From assembly GCA_945882415.1 (NCBI GenBank), contig CAMCWC010000005.1, positions 62,001 through 126,000 on the forward strand: a DNA stretch of 64,000 nt, given 5' to 3'. Source of the DNA: Chthonomonas calidirosea (lineage in GTDB: Bacteria; Armatimonadota; Fimbriimonadia; Fimbriimonadales; Fimbriimonadaceae). The position numbers and the translations under genes are program-made. The notes beneath the pieces are model-generated. The model was not told the DNA's origin. It saw only the letters and a list, made by a program, of their open reading frames with translations, and did no database searches. Shown in pieces: positions 9,661 through 18,167 of the stretch; position 1 is the stretch's first letter, and every line of letters starts with the position of its first letter.

Positions 9661-11665
9661 CCGGCGCAATCTCGAGCGGGCCAAAGACGGCAGTGCCATT
9701 CGTTATCACAAATCCTGCCGCACCTGAGACTTCGTTCTCGAGAGTTGCTTCCAGCTCGACGCCGTTCACTCTTGCCACTACCGTCAAGCCGCTCTGCCTC
9801 AACTGGAAGCTGACCGGGTCTCCGAGTTCATAGGCAATGTTGCCGGTTGCTAGAACTCTTCGTCCGTGGTTCGCTTCGATGAGCTCAACCGCCCCTGAGC
9901 GTTTTACAATCACGGCCACATATCGCTGAAGCCCTCGGACGCAGATGGCGAGGCCGAATTCGTCCGCCAAGTTGGACGTCCCTTGGGCCGATACCGTGTA
10001 GTCCTTCCATTCTTGCGTGCCTTGGAAAAGCAATCCGGTGCCGGAGTTCTTAACGAGGTGGAACGGCACCGATCGATTCCAGCGGTGCCAGGTATCCATC
10101 GCATTAACCCAAGCGTGTTGCCAATAGTTTCCGGATTCGGTCGACCGCAATGAGGTTGTGGGGACGCCCGACCAGTCAAGACTCTTGAGCGTCACATCGC
10201 CGGTCACCTTCAATCCGATGCCAAGAATTGGAGCTCCGCCGAATTCTGGACAGGTCATCGTGAGTGATAGCGCCTCGCCGGCTTGCAGCCTCGTGCTAGG
10301 ACCTTCCCAAGTCTGGATCGTATCGTCCTCGCCCGCATACTTAAGGGCAAAACTGACTTCGCTTGGACCCGTTGCGACCGCGTTGGCGATAATGGCCTGC
10401 CCAGGATACAGGGTTGGACAGGCGACCAACGAATAGCCCCCTGAGCCGAGGTTCGAAGGTTCAAGGAAGGTCGGTGTGATTGCTCCACCATTCTCTGCGG
10501 CGATCCGAAGTCCGTCCGCGTGGCTCACTTGTGCATCGCCAAATGCGCTGAACCCCTGGGTCGACCCCGGGAACTCAAAACTAAAACGGGGCAGAGCAGC
10601 CTGCGCCTCGATCCCTCGGATCATTTGCGCGGCCTCGATGACCTTTCGAGCTTCGATGACGGCATCGGAAATGCACCGACCGCCATCGGCGGTGGGCAGG
10701 AATAGCCGGTCATTCACTGGTGTTCGCCAGTCGTACCCATCCACAAACCCGGCAAGGCCGTTACGCACGCCGAGAATGCAGCCGACGTTTGCGGAATTAC
10801 AGTCCGTGTCGTAGCCGCAAGTGTTGACGACCCGCATGCCCTCCGAAAAGCTTCCGCGACTGTGGAGAAGTGCGTGAATCACAAGGGCGTGGTTCGGAAC
10901 AATGTGGCAACCGCCCGGGAAGACGTCGTAGCCGTACTGCGTTTGAATCTTCGCTAGCCCTTCGCGCCAAGTCAGCCCAGAGTAAAACCAATCGCGAACG
11001 TCGCGGATGACCCGATGGATCAGGCAATTTGGAACTACCACACTAAGAGCGACTTCGATGAGATCATCGATCGACGGACTCGAAAACGCGGCCGCGACCA
11101 TCGCCGCGACAGCTTTTGCTCCTTCAATGGCTTCGCCATCGTGGCTCACTCGCCCGGCGGCATCGGCCCAAGCCGCGGCAGCGGCAGGTTCATTGGGGCA
11201 GATCAAACCCCACCCATCGATGAAGATCTGCGCGCCGATCTGCTCGGCCATGATCTTGCCGTTGTGCTCACTGCTCCCGGATGCCGGGGCCGTGATGCCA
11301 TTTTTCAGCCGCAGGAACGCGGTGTGCTCCGCCGAAACTCCAAGCCCACCCCACCAAAGGATGGTCTGGTTTTCGATGATGTAGTCCAGCCAAACCTTAG
11401 CCACCGCCTCTGGGGCCGGTTCGGTCAGCTTGTCGTCTAGGATCGCGCGAAGGAAAGTGAATGTTCCCGAGATATCGTCGTCTGCGACGATGAGCGGCAC
11501 GCCCGCCTCGTCGGCTACGTAGCGATCAATTTCGCCAAACTTGGCCTCAATTGCCTTCTGGGGCCACTGCTCAAATGGGCGTCCGGCATAGACGCCAATG
11601 ATTTTTCCAAGCACGCCGGCGTAAACGCGCTCGGCGTAATCGGTTGGCAGCGGCCCCCAAGGCAT
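9653..11665 (-). CDS. ADP-ribosylglycohydrolase-family enzyme with C-terminal beta-rich domains
   Basis: 670 aa. The first 330 residues match the DraG/ARH fold: the N-terminal metal motif DDDISGTF and the C-terminal TCGYDTDCNSANVGC supply the acidic and Thr ligands of the dinuclear metal site. The remaining half is not part of classical DraG. It looks like two beta-sandwich domains; the last (from about residue 540, DYTVSAQ..LADEFGLAICV) resembles the LamG/3-keto-disaccharide hydrolase type. No signal peptide, so it is probably cytoplasmic. It starts one base into the stop of the upstream Gfo/Idh/MocA gene (TGATG), so the two are translationally coupled. A role in glycan rather than protein ADP-ribose metabolism is my inference. 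Confidence 0.82.
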   Translation of the reverse strand: MPWGPLPTDYAERVYAGVLGKIIGVYAGRPFEQWPQKAIEAKFGEIDRYVADEAGVPLIVADDDISGTFTFLRAILDDKLTEPAPEAVAKVWLDYIIENQTILWWGGLGVSAEHTAFLRLKNGITAPASGSSEHNGKIMAEQIGAQIFIDGWGLICPNEPAAAAAWADAAGRVSHDGEAIEGAKAVAAMVAAAFSSPSIDDLIEVALSVVVPNCLIHRVIRDVRDWFYSGLTWREGLAKIQTQYGYDVFPGGCHIVPNHALVIHALLHSRGSFSEGMRVVNTCGYDTDCNSANVGCILGVRNGLAGFVDGYDWRTPVNDRLFLPTADGGRCISDAVIEARKVIEAAQMIRGIEAQAALPRFSFEFPGSTQGFSAFGDAQVSHADGLRIAAENGGAITPTFLEPSNLGSGGYSLVACPTLYPGQAIIANAVATGPSEVSFALKYAGEDDTIQTWEGPSTRLQAGEALSLTMTCPEFGGAPILGIGLKVTGDVTLKSLDWSGVPTTSLRSTESGNYWQHAWVNAMDTWHRWNRSVPFHLVKNSGTGLLFQGTQEWKDYTVSAQGTSNLADEFGLAICVRGLQRYVAVIVKRSGAVELIEANHGRRVLATGNIAYELGDPVSFQLRQSGLTVVARVNGVELEATLENEVSGAAGFVITNGTAVFGPLEIAPVR

Positions 11666-12651
11666 CAGGGCTTCTCCGCGCAGCCGGAATCGCTAGATCG
11701 CTTCGCAGCATCTAGGATTCGGCAAGCATCGGCGGAAATGTCCATGTTCAGAATGCCCTCGGGCTCGGTGCCCGTGGCGATGCAGTTCAGGAAGTACTTC
11801 GCCGGGTGCCGGATTGGCATCTCCGATGGTTCCAGAATTTCTCGGTTCCCCCAGCCCTTTGTGTGCTCAATCTTTCCGTCGGAAATGGCAAACGTGCCTT
11901 CCTTTCCGTGGATGACCGGGTTTGGACCACTGTCCATTCCATTGGTAGCCCAGGTGCCTTCAAGGACCACCGTCAGCTTGGGATAGCGGAGGGTGATGAT
12001 CGCGTGGTCATCGCTAATGTCGTAGTCCTTTGTGGCGTTGTGGCGTACGCAGTAGACGGTGTCTGGCATTCCAAAGTAGTAGCGAGCCAGTGCCGCGCCA
12101 TAGCTTCCGAAATCGGCGATTGCGCCACCGCCGTTCTTGGTTGCATCGTGCAGCCAGCCAACAAAATACTCGTCGCAGCCGATCTCCTTCGGTCCGAAGT
12201 GTCCGTTTCGGTATCGAAGGTGGAACACGTGGCCCAGCTCACCGGCATCAATTCGCTTTTTGATATCTGGCAGCCAGTTATCCCAAGCGAATGGCCAGTT
12301 GATCATGAGCAGCGTTTTCGCGCCGGTCGCAGCCTCTCGCATGCGCTCGGCATCATCTGCGGAGGCCGCCATCGCTTTTTCCACGAAAACGGGAATGCCC
12401 TTGCTCAGTGCCGCGATCGCAATCTCGGTCGATTCGACGTTGTCGCTTGTTGCGACCAACACGTCGATCTCTTCGTTCTCAAGCATCTCGGTCCACTCGG
12501 TGTAGGCAGTGGTGAACCGCGCTCGGGCGTTTTCGAGAAGGGGAGTTCGATCGGCCACGGCGACCAATTCGGCCCCCTCGACTTCGGCGAATCGGTCAAT
12601 GATTCCCCAGACATGGCCATGGGTGAGTCCGGCTACGGCAATCTTTGGCAT
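11665..12651 (-). CDS. Gfo/Idh/MocA family oxidoreductase
   Basis: 328-aa NAD(P)-dependent sugar or cyclitol dehydrogenase family member. The Rossmann N-terminus IAVAGLTHGHVWG is followed by LVAVADR and by VFVEKAMA, where the usual EKP is EKA: the Lys is kept but the Pro is lost. The C-terminal sheet domain contains GGGAIADFGSYGAAL. ATG 12651 begins at MPKIAVAG; the longer frame would run into the upstream methyltransferase gene. Coupled to the downstream ADP-ribosylglycohydrolase-type gene, suggesting a shared substrate. Confidence 0.87.
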   Translation of the reverse strand: MPKIAVAGLTHGHVWGIIDRFAEVEGAELVAVADRTPLLENARARFTTAYTEWTEMLENEEIDVLVATSDNVESTEIAIAALSKGIPVFVEKAMAASADDAERMREAATGAKTLLMINWPFAWDNWLPDIKKRIDAGELGHVFHLRYRNGHFGPKEIGCDEYFVGWLHDATKNGGGAIADFGSYGAALARYYFGMPDTVYCVRHNATKDYDISDDHAIITLRYPKLTVVLEGTWATNGMDSGPNPVIHGKEGTFAISDGKIEHTKGWGNREILEPSEMPIRHPAKYFLNCIATGTEPEGILNMDISADACRILDAAKRSSDSGCAEKP

Positions 12652-12685
12652 AACGAGCGGAAAGTTACCCGCCCTGCCGGGTGCG

Positions 12686-13255
12686 CTATTGCTTTCTCGC
12701 AAAAATGCAGAGGCTTGGTGTTGGTCGGGCAGGAAAAGGTGTGTAGGTGAACTCCGGGCTCAGTCCATGCCGGGCAAAGAGCGCCCGCAACAACTCGGCG
12801 TTGTATCCGGATTTGTGGAACATCCCGGGATGCTCTTGAGACCCATAAATCATGCGAAGCCACTCCTTCCGTTCCGCGGGGCGCTGCTTCCAACGTCGAA
12901 CAATCCGGTCAAGGTCGGGGCAACTCACCACAATCCAACCTCCCGGAGCAAGCACCCGCGCCCATTCCGCAAGGGCTGATTCCGTCTCTTCGAACGTTAA
13001 ATGTTCGATCACGTGGTTGGCTTCAATGTATTCAACCGTTCCACCCTCGAATTGACTGAGGTCTGTAACTGCCGTTCGAACGTCTGCCCGAGGCGCGTAG
13101 AGGTCGATGTTGACCAATCCTTCGATGTAATCCTCGCCGCAGCCGAGATGCAACTTGGTACCGGCACGATTTCGAAGTTGCGAAACGGTGGCGCGAAGTT
13201 CCGCTTGGACGTCCTTGCGGCGGCGGAGGCGAGTTTTCGGGAAAGAAAGATTCAA
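12686..13255 (-). CDS. Class I SAM-dependent methyltransferase
   Basis: 189 aa of Methyltransf_11-like type. Motif I is LHLGCGEDYIEGLVNIDL, the acidic residue binding the SAM ribose follows in VNIDLYAP, and HVIEHLTFEETESAL plus RVLAPGGWIVVSCPDLDRI cover motifs post-I to III. The substrate is unknown. Three glycosyltransferase-like genes lie beside it, so a glycan or lipid-linked sugar acceptor is plausible. The N-terminus is basic. Confidence 0.85.
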   Translation of the reverse strand: MNLSFPKTRLRRRKDVQAELRATVSQLRNRAGTKLHLGCGEDYIEGLVNIDLYAPRADVRTAVTDLSQFEGGTVEYIEANHVIEHLTFEETESALAEWARVLAPGGWIVVSCPDLDRIVRRWKQRPAERKEWLRMIYGSQEHPGMFHKSGYNAELLRALFARHGLSPEFTYTPFPARPTPSLCIFARKQ

Positions 13256-13348
13256 CGGCTCGCTAGTATGCCAAACCCTGGCGATCTATGGAAGCTTCCG
13301 GGTGATCGGTCATGCTTCGCGGTTCGTGCTACGATCTTCACCTAACCC

Positions 13349-14221
13349 ATGAAGCGGATTGTCTTTACCATCGCCGTTGGCAAACCGAAGTTTGCCGAAT
13401 GCGCGCTGGGCCTCGGGCGATCCCTCAAGCTGATCGGCGACACGACCCGCAGAGTCGTGCTGACCGACCTCACGGACATGCCTTGGGCGGACTGCTTCGA
13501 CGAGGTGATTCCGTACACGGGAGACATCAAGTGGATCTTCTTCGAGAAGCTCACCGCGCTGGATCGAACCGATGCCGACCAGATTCTATTCATCGATTCA
13601 GACTCGCTGGTGTTTAAACGGCTAAACCCGATTTTTGAGGCTGGAGCCGGAAATGGCTTCTGCGTGCAAGGTGAATGGATCTCCAGCGGCGAGTGGTACG
13701 GAGACGTGGCCGAGACCTGCCGAACGCGAGGAGTAGAAGCGATCGGCCAGTTCAATGGCGGCATGATTTACTACGAACGGTCAGAAGAGGTCCGGTCGTT
13801 TTTTGCCAAAATCGATGAGCTGGGCCGGCAGGCGAAGGAACTCGGTTTCCAGCGAGACGATCCGCTTGTTCCCGATGAACCGTGCATTGGCCTTGCCTTG
13901 GCCGAGACCGGGTTCGGCACCCTTTGGCCAGACAACTCTGACTTTCAGAACAGCGCGACCGGCCTTATCGGCAAGTTGGAGCTGGATGTCATGCGAAATC
14001 GCTGCGGCTTCCTTTGCCGCCGGTATGGCGTGCGGTACGTCGAACCCATCATTTTTCACGCCAGCCGGTACATCAACTTCCTGATCTATTGGAAGCAGCT
14101 TGACCGGCTGAAGTGGCTCTCGGAATATGGGAAGAAGCACGGATTTGGCTACATGAGCCCCGGGCATAAGCTGAAACGGTCCATCCACAAGCGTCTCATC
14201 AAGTGGTGGATTCGTCCGTGA
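13349..14221 (+). CDS. GT8-like glycosyltransferase, copy 1
   Basis: 290 aa. FTIAVGKPKFAECALGLGRSLKLIG at the start and the metal-binding FIDSDSLVF (DxD) at about residues 88-96 indicate a GT-A fold transferase of GT8/glycogenin-like type. IGQFNGGMIYYERSEE and the late FHASRY His also fit. It is expected to transfer a sugar from a nucleotide sugar in the cytoplasm. The gene overlaps copy 2 by 4 bases, and the two proteins are collinear along their whole length, ending in GHKLKRSIHKR and GHKLRRSIERR. Confidence 0.75.
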   Translation: MKRIVFTIAVGKPKFAECALGLGRSLKLIGDTTRRVVLTDLTDMPWADCFDEVIPYTGDIKWIFFEKLTALDRTDADQILFIDSDSLVFKRLNPIFEAGAGNGFCVQGEWISSGEWYGDVAETCRTRGVEAIGQFNGGMIYYERSEEVRSFFAKIDELGRQAKELGFQRDDPLVPDEPCIGLALAETGFGTLWPDNSDFQNSATGLIGKLELDVMRNRCGFLCRRYGVRYVEPIIFHASRYINFLIYWKQLDRLKWLSEYGKKHGFGYMSPGHKLKRSIHKRLIKWWIRP

Positions 14222-15090
14222 ATCGGGCGGTCTTCACCCTCGCCTTTGGCGCGCCGAAGTACGCAAAGTTTGCCCTCGGCCTTGGCCGGTCGCTGCGATT
14301 GATTGGGGATTCGACCCGCAGAATAGTTGTCACCGACATCCGGCGGGATGACTGGCAGCCTGCGTTTGACGAAGTGGTTTACGTTCCGCGGCCCGAGAAC
14401 CCGTACCACGCAAAATTCCGAGCGTTTGACTTTTTTGATGCCGATGCGGCGCTGTTCATTGACGCCGATTCATTGGTGTTTCGGCGACTTGATCCCATCT
14501 GGAAGGCGTTCGCGGGTCAGCCCATCGGCGTGCAAGGCTGGACGATTTCGCATGGTGATGAGTGGCACGGCGAAATCTCAAAGGTCCTGAACCAGACTGG
14601 ATTTAGTCAGCTCAACCAGTTCAACGGTGGGCTTGTGTATTACGAAAACAGCGCCGAATCGCGCCTGGTGCTGGACCAAGTGGAGCACTATCGACAGGCC
14701 TACGACCAGACCGGCTTTAACCCCTTCCGAGGGCATGTGCCGGATGAAACCTGCCTCAGCTTGGCGATGGCGAAAACCGGGCTAGGGCTGTGCGTTCCGG
14801 ACCGGCGCGACTACATGAATACCGGGGTTGGCCTCATCGGCGATCTTCGAATGAACATTCGCCGCGCGGAATGCTCTTTCGTTTGCCGCCGAAGAGAGCT
14901 CCGTTTTGTCCGGCCATACGTTTTTCACGCCCATCTGTACTCTCAGTTCCTTGTGTACTGGAAGCAGCTGAAAGAGCTAGAAAAGCTAGAGGCCTACGAG
15001 AAAGCGCACCCGTTCGGCTGGATGTCCCCCGGGCACAAGCTCCGCCGGAGTATCGAGCGGCGAATCTTGAAATCTCAGGGCCGGATCTGA
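14218..15090 (+). CDS. GT8-like glycosyltransferase, copy 2
   Basis: 290-aa tandem paralogue of the preceding gene. It shows NRAVFTLAFGAPKYAKFALGLGRSL, the DxD motif FIDADSLVF and NQFNGGLVYYENSAE. GTG 14218 overlaps the previous stop (GTGA) and aligns exactly with the first residue of copy 1, so it is preferred over GTG 14203 or 14206. Local duplication followed by divergence suggests two successive sugar additions. Its 3' end overlaps the convergent GT-B-like gene by 16 bases. Confidence 0.75.
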   Translation: MNRAVFTLAFGAPKYAKFALGLGRSLRLIGDSTRRIVVTDIRRDDWQPAFDEVVYVPRPENPYHAKFRAFDFFDADAALFIDADSLVFRRLDPIWKAFAGQPIGVQGWTISHGDEWHGEISKVLNQTGFSQLNQFNGGLVYYENSAESRLVLDQVEHYRQAYDQTGFNPFRGHVPDETCLSLAMAKTGLGLCVPDRRDYMNTGVGLIGDLRMNIRRAECSFVCRRRELRFVRPYVFHAHLYSQFLVYWKQLKELEKLEAYEKAHPFGWMSPGHKLRRSIERRILKSQGRI

Positions 15091-15977
15091 GCGAGCACGT
15101 CGAGATACTCCTTCCCAATCTCGGCGCGGGAATAGACCTTTTGAGCCAGCGGGGCGGTTTCGTTCATTTTGATTCGGAGTTCGGTGTCCTCGGCTAGCCT
15201 GTCAATCCCTTCGATGAAGTCGGTGATTGATGCTGCAACGATGCCCGCGGGTTGGTTCAGGCGCTCATTCACGGCTCGGTAACTCACGTAATCGCAAACA
15301 ACGCTGGGAATTCCGTGCGAAGCAAAGTTAGCAAATTTGATGTTGCTGCGGGTCGCGTCGCGCTGCGCATCCCTTTGGGTCCACGCGATGCCGATGTCGA
15401 TGGATTGATAGCTTTGGAGATCGGTGTCGGTGAAGCAACGGAATTCGAGGCCGAGCTTTTTGACCGCGTCTTCAATGATCTGTGCATCGTGCAGGTGAGC
15501 GGCTTGGCCCAGGTAACCCACAACTCGGGGTTTCTCCACCCTGGCCATGGGCAAAGTCCAGTTGGATGAATTGCAGTGATGGTGGGGAATGGTCCAGCAC
15601 CGTCGCCCATCTGGCCCGGCAGGGCCAAGAAACTCGACCGATTCATCTGTGTTGAGAATGAAGTTTTCGAAAAACTGAAAGCCTTTCTGATCGCCCTCAG
15701 TTTTCCAATCGCCCGGATTGATGACGTCAAGGATTTGAGGGCAGTGCTTGGGTGACTTGCGTGCTCGGTCAAGGTCTGGCTCGACGATCCAGATCAGTGC
15801 GGGAGCAGACGCAACGGTCGCTCTGGAAAGGTACTTAGACCGCAAACAGAGGCCGTTCAGCTCTTCGGCCATTTGGTCACCGCGCACGGTGACGCTGGTC
15901 ATCCGACGGCGAGCGCCGGAGAAAAGGATTCGTCCGCGAGCAGTTTGGCCTTCAAACCACTCGCGGAGTCGACTCAC
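15075..15977 (-). CDS. Glycosyltransferase-like protein (GT-B type C-terminal region)
   Basis: 300 aa. The second half reads like a GT-B nucleotide-sugar-binding domain: VVGYLGQAAHLHD, then IDIGIAWTQRD and SNIKFANFASHGIPSVVCDYVSYRAVN, the usual place for donor contacts, and a final helix ending YSRAEIGKEYLDVL. The N-terminal acceptor domain is short compared with normal GT4 enzymes (about 350-400 aa). Its substrate is unknown; the neighbouring transferases suggest surface glycan synthesis. The next minus-strand gene upstream is only 6 bases away. Confidence 0.65.
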   Translation of the reverse strand: MSRLREWFEGQTARGRILFSGARRRMTSVTVRGDQMAEELNGLCLRSKYLSRATVASAPALIWIVEPDLDRARKSPKHCPQILDVINPGDWKTEGDQKGFQFFENFILNTDESVEFLGPAGPDGRRCWTIPHHHCNSSNWTLPMARVEKPRVVGYLGQAAHLHDAQIIEDAVKKLGLEFRCFTDTDLQSYQSIDIGIAWTQRDAQRDATRSNIKFANFASHGIPSVVCDYVSYRAVNERLNQPAGIVAASITDFIEGIDRLAEDTELRIKMNETAPLAQKVYSRAEIGKEYLDVLAQIRP

Positions 15978-15983
15978 GGCAGA

Positions 15984-16667
15984 TTAGACGAGTTCGACGT
16001 CGGCGTCAAGAATGACGTCTGGCTCAAGGTCTGGCATGCTGTCTGGCACGGCGACCTTCTTCGAAGCGCGCTTCTTAGGTGCAGAGCCAACTTCCACGCC
16101 AACGGCACCTTCGGTGAAGCTGACGCGGACGCGGATGCGGCGGCTGAGGTCCGAACCGGCAACCGTGCTCCAGTTGACGCGATCCAAAGCCCACTGCCAA
16201 CCGATGTCGTTCTGGGAGAAGGAGAATTCGACGCCTTCGTCAAGAATGTCGCTGAGCAAGGTTTTGAGATCTTCGCGGTCTGCGAGGATCTTTTCTCCGG
16301 CGGTGTAGTTCGGCTTGAGACCCACGTTCACGAAGATCGGCTCTTCTTCCGGTGCCGTCTTCGAGACCTTCTTAGGCGCGTTGGCATCAATCGCTTCTTG
16401 CACCACGCGCAAGTGCGGACTCATGTCGGCGGTGATCTTTTCGAGATCCTTTGGCCACACGTAAGATTTTTCTTCGTAAAGTGCTAGGGCGTGCCGGCCG
16501 GTGAGGCTCAGGGCAGCGGTCAAAAGAGCAGCATCCGCAGGCATCAGCTTGGGATATTGCTTTTTGATTTGATCTAGGGCGGTTTCGAGTTTTGTGAGCT
16601 GACAGCTAATCAACCAGAGGTCTCCGGGTTTTTGGCAACAGATAAAACCTGCGCCATAATTGAGCAT
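15984..16667 (-). CDS. Protein of unknown function
   Basis: 227 aa, not recognised. It is mainly helical in the first 110 residues, has an Ala/Lys-rich linker (NAPKKVSKTAPEEE), then a mixed region with NDIGWQWALDRVNWSTVAGSDLSRRIRVRVSF, followed by a basic stretch (APKKRASKK) and an acidic tail ending DVILDADVELV. No signal peptide or membrane segment. ATG 16667 is used, but TTG 16613 with GGAGACC a short distance upstream is an alternative that would remove the Cys-rich first 18 residues. Probably co-transcribed with the gene 6 bases downstream. Confidence 0.6.
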   Translation of the reverse strand: MLNYGAGFICCQKPGDLWLISCQLTKLETALDQIKKQYPKLMPADAALLTAALSLTGRHALALYEEKSYVWPKDLEKITADMSPHLRVVQEAIDANAPKKVSKTAPEEEPIFVNVGLKPNYTAGEKILADREDLKTLLSDILDEGVEFSFSQNDIGWQWALDRVNWSTVAGSDLSRRIRVRVSFTEGAVGVEVGSAPKKRASKKVAVPDSMPDLEPDVILDADVELV

Positions 16668-16736
16668 TCTACCCGGCGACGGCCTCCCGAATCCATTTTC
16701 GTGCGCCGAACCTAGGTTCAGAACCGGAAATTTACG

Positions 16737-17798
16737 ATGCGAAAACTACTTGGCCTCGCGCTTACCGCGCTCGTGATGATTGGATGTGCTCCGACGGATT
16801 CCGCGAAGACGGAGGTCAAAGAAGGAGAAGGGAAAACCAAAGAGTCGATCACCGTCGGCATGGTCTTCGATTCCGGTGGCCGCGGAGACAAGTCATTCAA
16901 CGATAGTGCGTACGCCGGCATTCAGCGCGCCGAAAAGGAGTTCGGCATCAAAGTCCGAACCGTCGATAGTCGGAAGGAAAGCGACTACGAAGAGAACATC
17001 ACAGCGATGGCCGAGCAAGGCGCTAATGTCGTTTTCGCGGTCGGCTTTGGCCAGTCGAACGCCTTAACGACTGTCGCCACTAACTTTGCCGAGACGAAGT
17101 TTGCAATCGTTGATGCCGTCGTCGACCAGCCCAATGTCCGGTCGCTCACGTTTGCCGAGGAGCAAGGATCGTTCCTCGCCGGATACGCGGCGGGACTCAT
17201 CAGTAAGACCGGAAAGGTTGGATTTGTCGGCGGAAAGAACATCCCGCTGATCCACAAGTTCGAAGCTGGATTCTCGGCGGGCGCTCAGCTTGCAAACCCG
17301 AAAGTACAGTTTCTTCCGGCCAAGTACACCGATTCCTGGGATGACACGAGCAAGGGCAAGGCCGCCGCTTCCGTGCTGTTTGGCCAAGGCGCAGATGTCG
17401 TCTTCCATGCCGCTGGCCGAGCTGGCCTTGGCGTGTTCTCCGCCGCAAAGGATGCTAACGGTAGCGGACCCATCACGAAATTCGCGATTGGCGTTGACAG
17501 CAACCAGGATGACGTCGAGAAGGGAATTGTCCTAACCTCGATGGTCAAGCGCGTTGATGAAGCCGTTTACTCCACTATCAAGGATGCCGTCGAAGGGAAG
17601 TTCACCCCTGGCTCCGTTCGCTACGACGTGGCCGCTAACGGCGTTGGACTCACGGACTTTGCCAACACGAAGGACGTTATTGGTGCCGAGAACCTAAAGA
17701 AGCTCGAAGAAGTGACCAAGCAGATCAAGGAAGGCAAGTTCTCCGTGCCGGAGAAGCGGGAAGACGTTTCCGCCTTCCTCGCCGCTCAGCGAAAATAA
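16737..17798 (+). CDS. BMP-family basic membrane lipoprotein (nucleoside ABC-transporter binding protein type)
   Basis: 353 aa. A lipobox ends LVMIGC at Cys 17, so it is a lipid-anchored, periplasm-facing protein. ITVGMVFDSGGRGDKSFNDSAYAGI and VRSLTFAEEQGSFLAGYAAG are the signature of the PnrA/BmpA/Med family, which bind purine nucleosides; VVFHAAGRAGLGVF and FAIGVDSNQDD cover the rest of the site. No permease or ATPase gene is adjacent, so the transporter partner must be elsewhere. GGAA lies 7 bases before the ATG. Confidence 0.92.
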   Translation: MRKLLGLALTALVMIGCAPTDSAKTEVKEGEGKTKESITVGMVFDSGGRGDKSFNDSAYAGIQRAEKEFGIKVRTVDSRKESDYEENITAMAEQGANVVFAVGFGQSNALTTVATNFAETKFAIVDAVVDQPNVRSLTFAEEQGSFLAGYAAGLISKTGKVGFVGGKNIPLIHKFEAGFSAGAQLANPKVQFLPAKYTDSWDDTSKGKAAASVLFGQGADVVFHAAGRAGLGVFSAAKDANGSGPITKFAIGVDSNQDDVEKGIVLTSMVKRVDEAVYSTIKDAVEGKFTPGSVRYDVAANGVGLTDFANTKDVIGAENLKKLEEVTKQIKEGKFSVPEKREDVSAFLAAQRK

Positions 17799-17802
17799 CG
17801 CG

Positions 17803-18111
17803 CTATTCCGAGGCTGCCGGCGCGGCCGGAGCGGGTGTTGTGGCAGGGGTTGCCGCGGTGCTCGTTTCGGCCGGAGCAGATTCACTTGCCTTCGATTCGG
17901 TTGGGGTGGTCACGGTGCTGCCCCCGGTCTTTGGCGCGTAGTCGTTGATGTGGAAGCCTTCGCCCTTGAACATAACGGCAATCGGCTGGATGACGCGCTT
18001 AATTTTGCCGGAGGCCCCGCACCGACAAGTGGTCAGGGGGTCTTCGGTGATTCGTTGCTGAACTTCAAAAGTTTCGTTGCATTCCTTACATTCGTAAACG
18101 TAGGTCGGCAT
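17803..18111 (-). CDS. FmdB-type zinc-ribbon protein
   Basis: 102 aa. MPTYVYECKECNETFEV opens a small zinc ribbon with Cys pairs CKEC and CRCG (about residues 9-12 and 33-35), followed by the short IKRVIQPIAVMFKGEGFHINDY segment typical of FmdB_N proteins. The last 45 residues are a Thr/Ala/Pro/Glu-rich low-complexity tail. ATG 18111 follows GAGGG and is the conserved family start; the longer frame is rejected. Function is unknown across the family. Confidence 0.88.
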   Translation of the reverse strand: MPTYVYECKECNETFEVQQRITEDPLTTCRCGASGKIKRVIQPIAVMFKGEGFHINDYAPKTGGSTVTTPTESKASESAPAETSTAATPATTPAPAAPAASE

Positions 18112-18167
18112 AAGTTTTTCCCTCGGTCGCCTGGATTGTGGCAGAATCTGGACTTCCCACCGGCCAA

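Noticed and set aside
18112-18167. yybP-ykoY manganese riboswitch before the TerC gene
   Set aside because: The space between the divergent FmdB start and the TerC start is far too short for the roughly 100-base motif.
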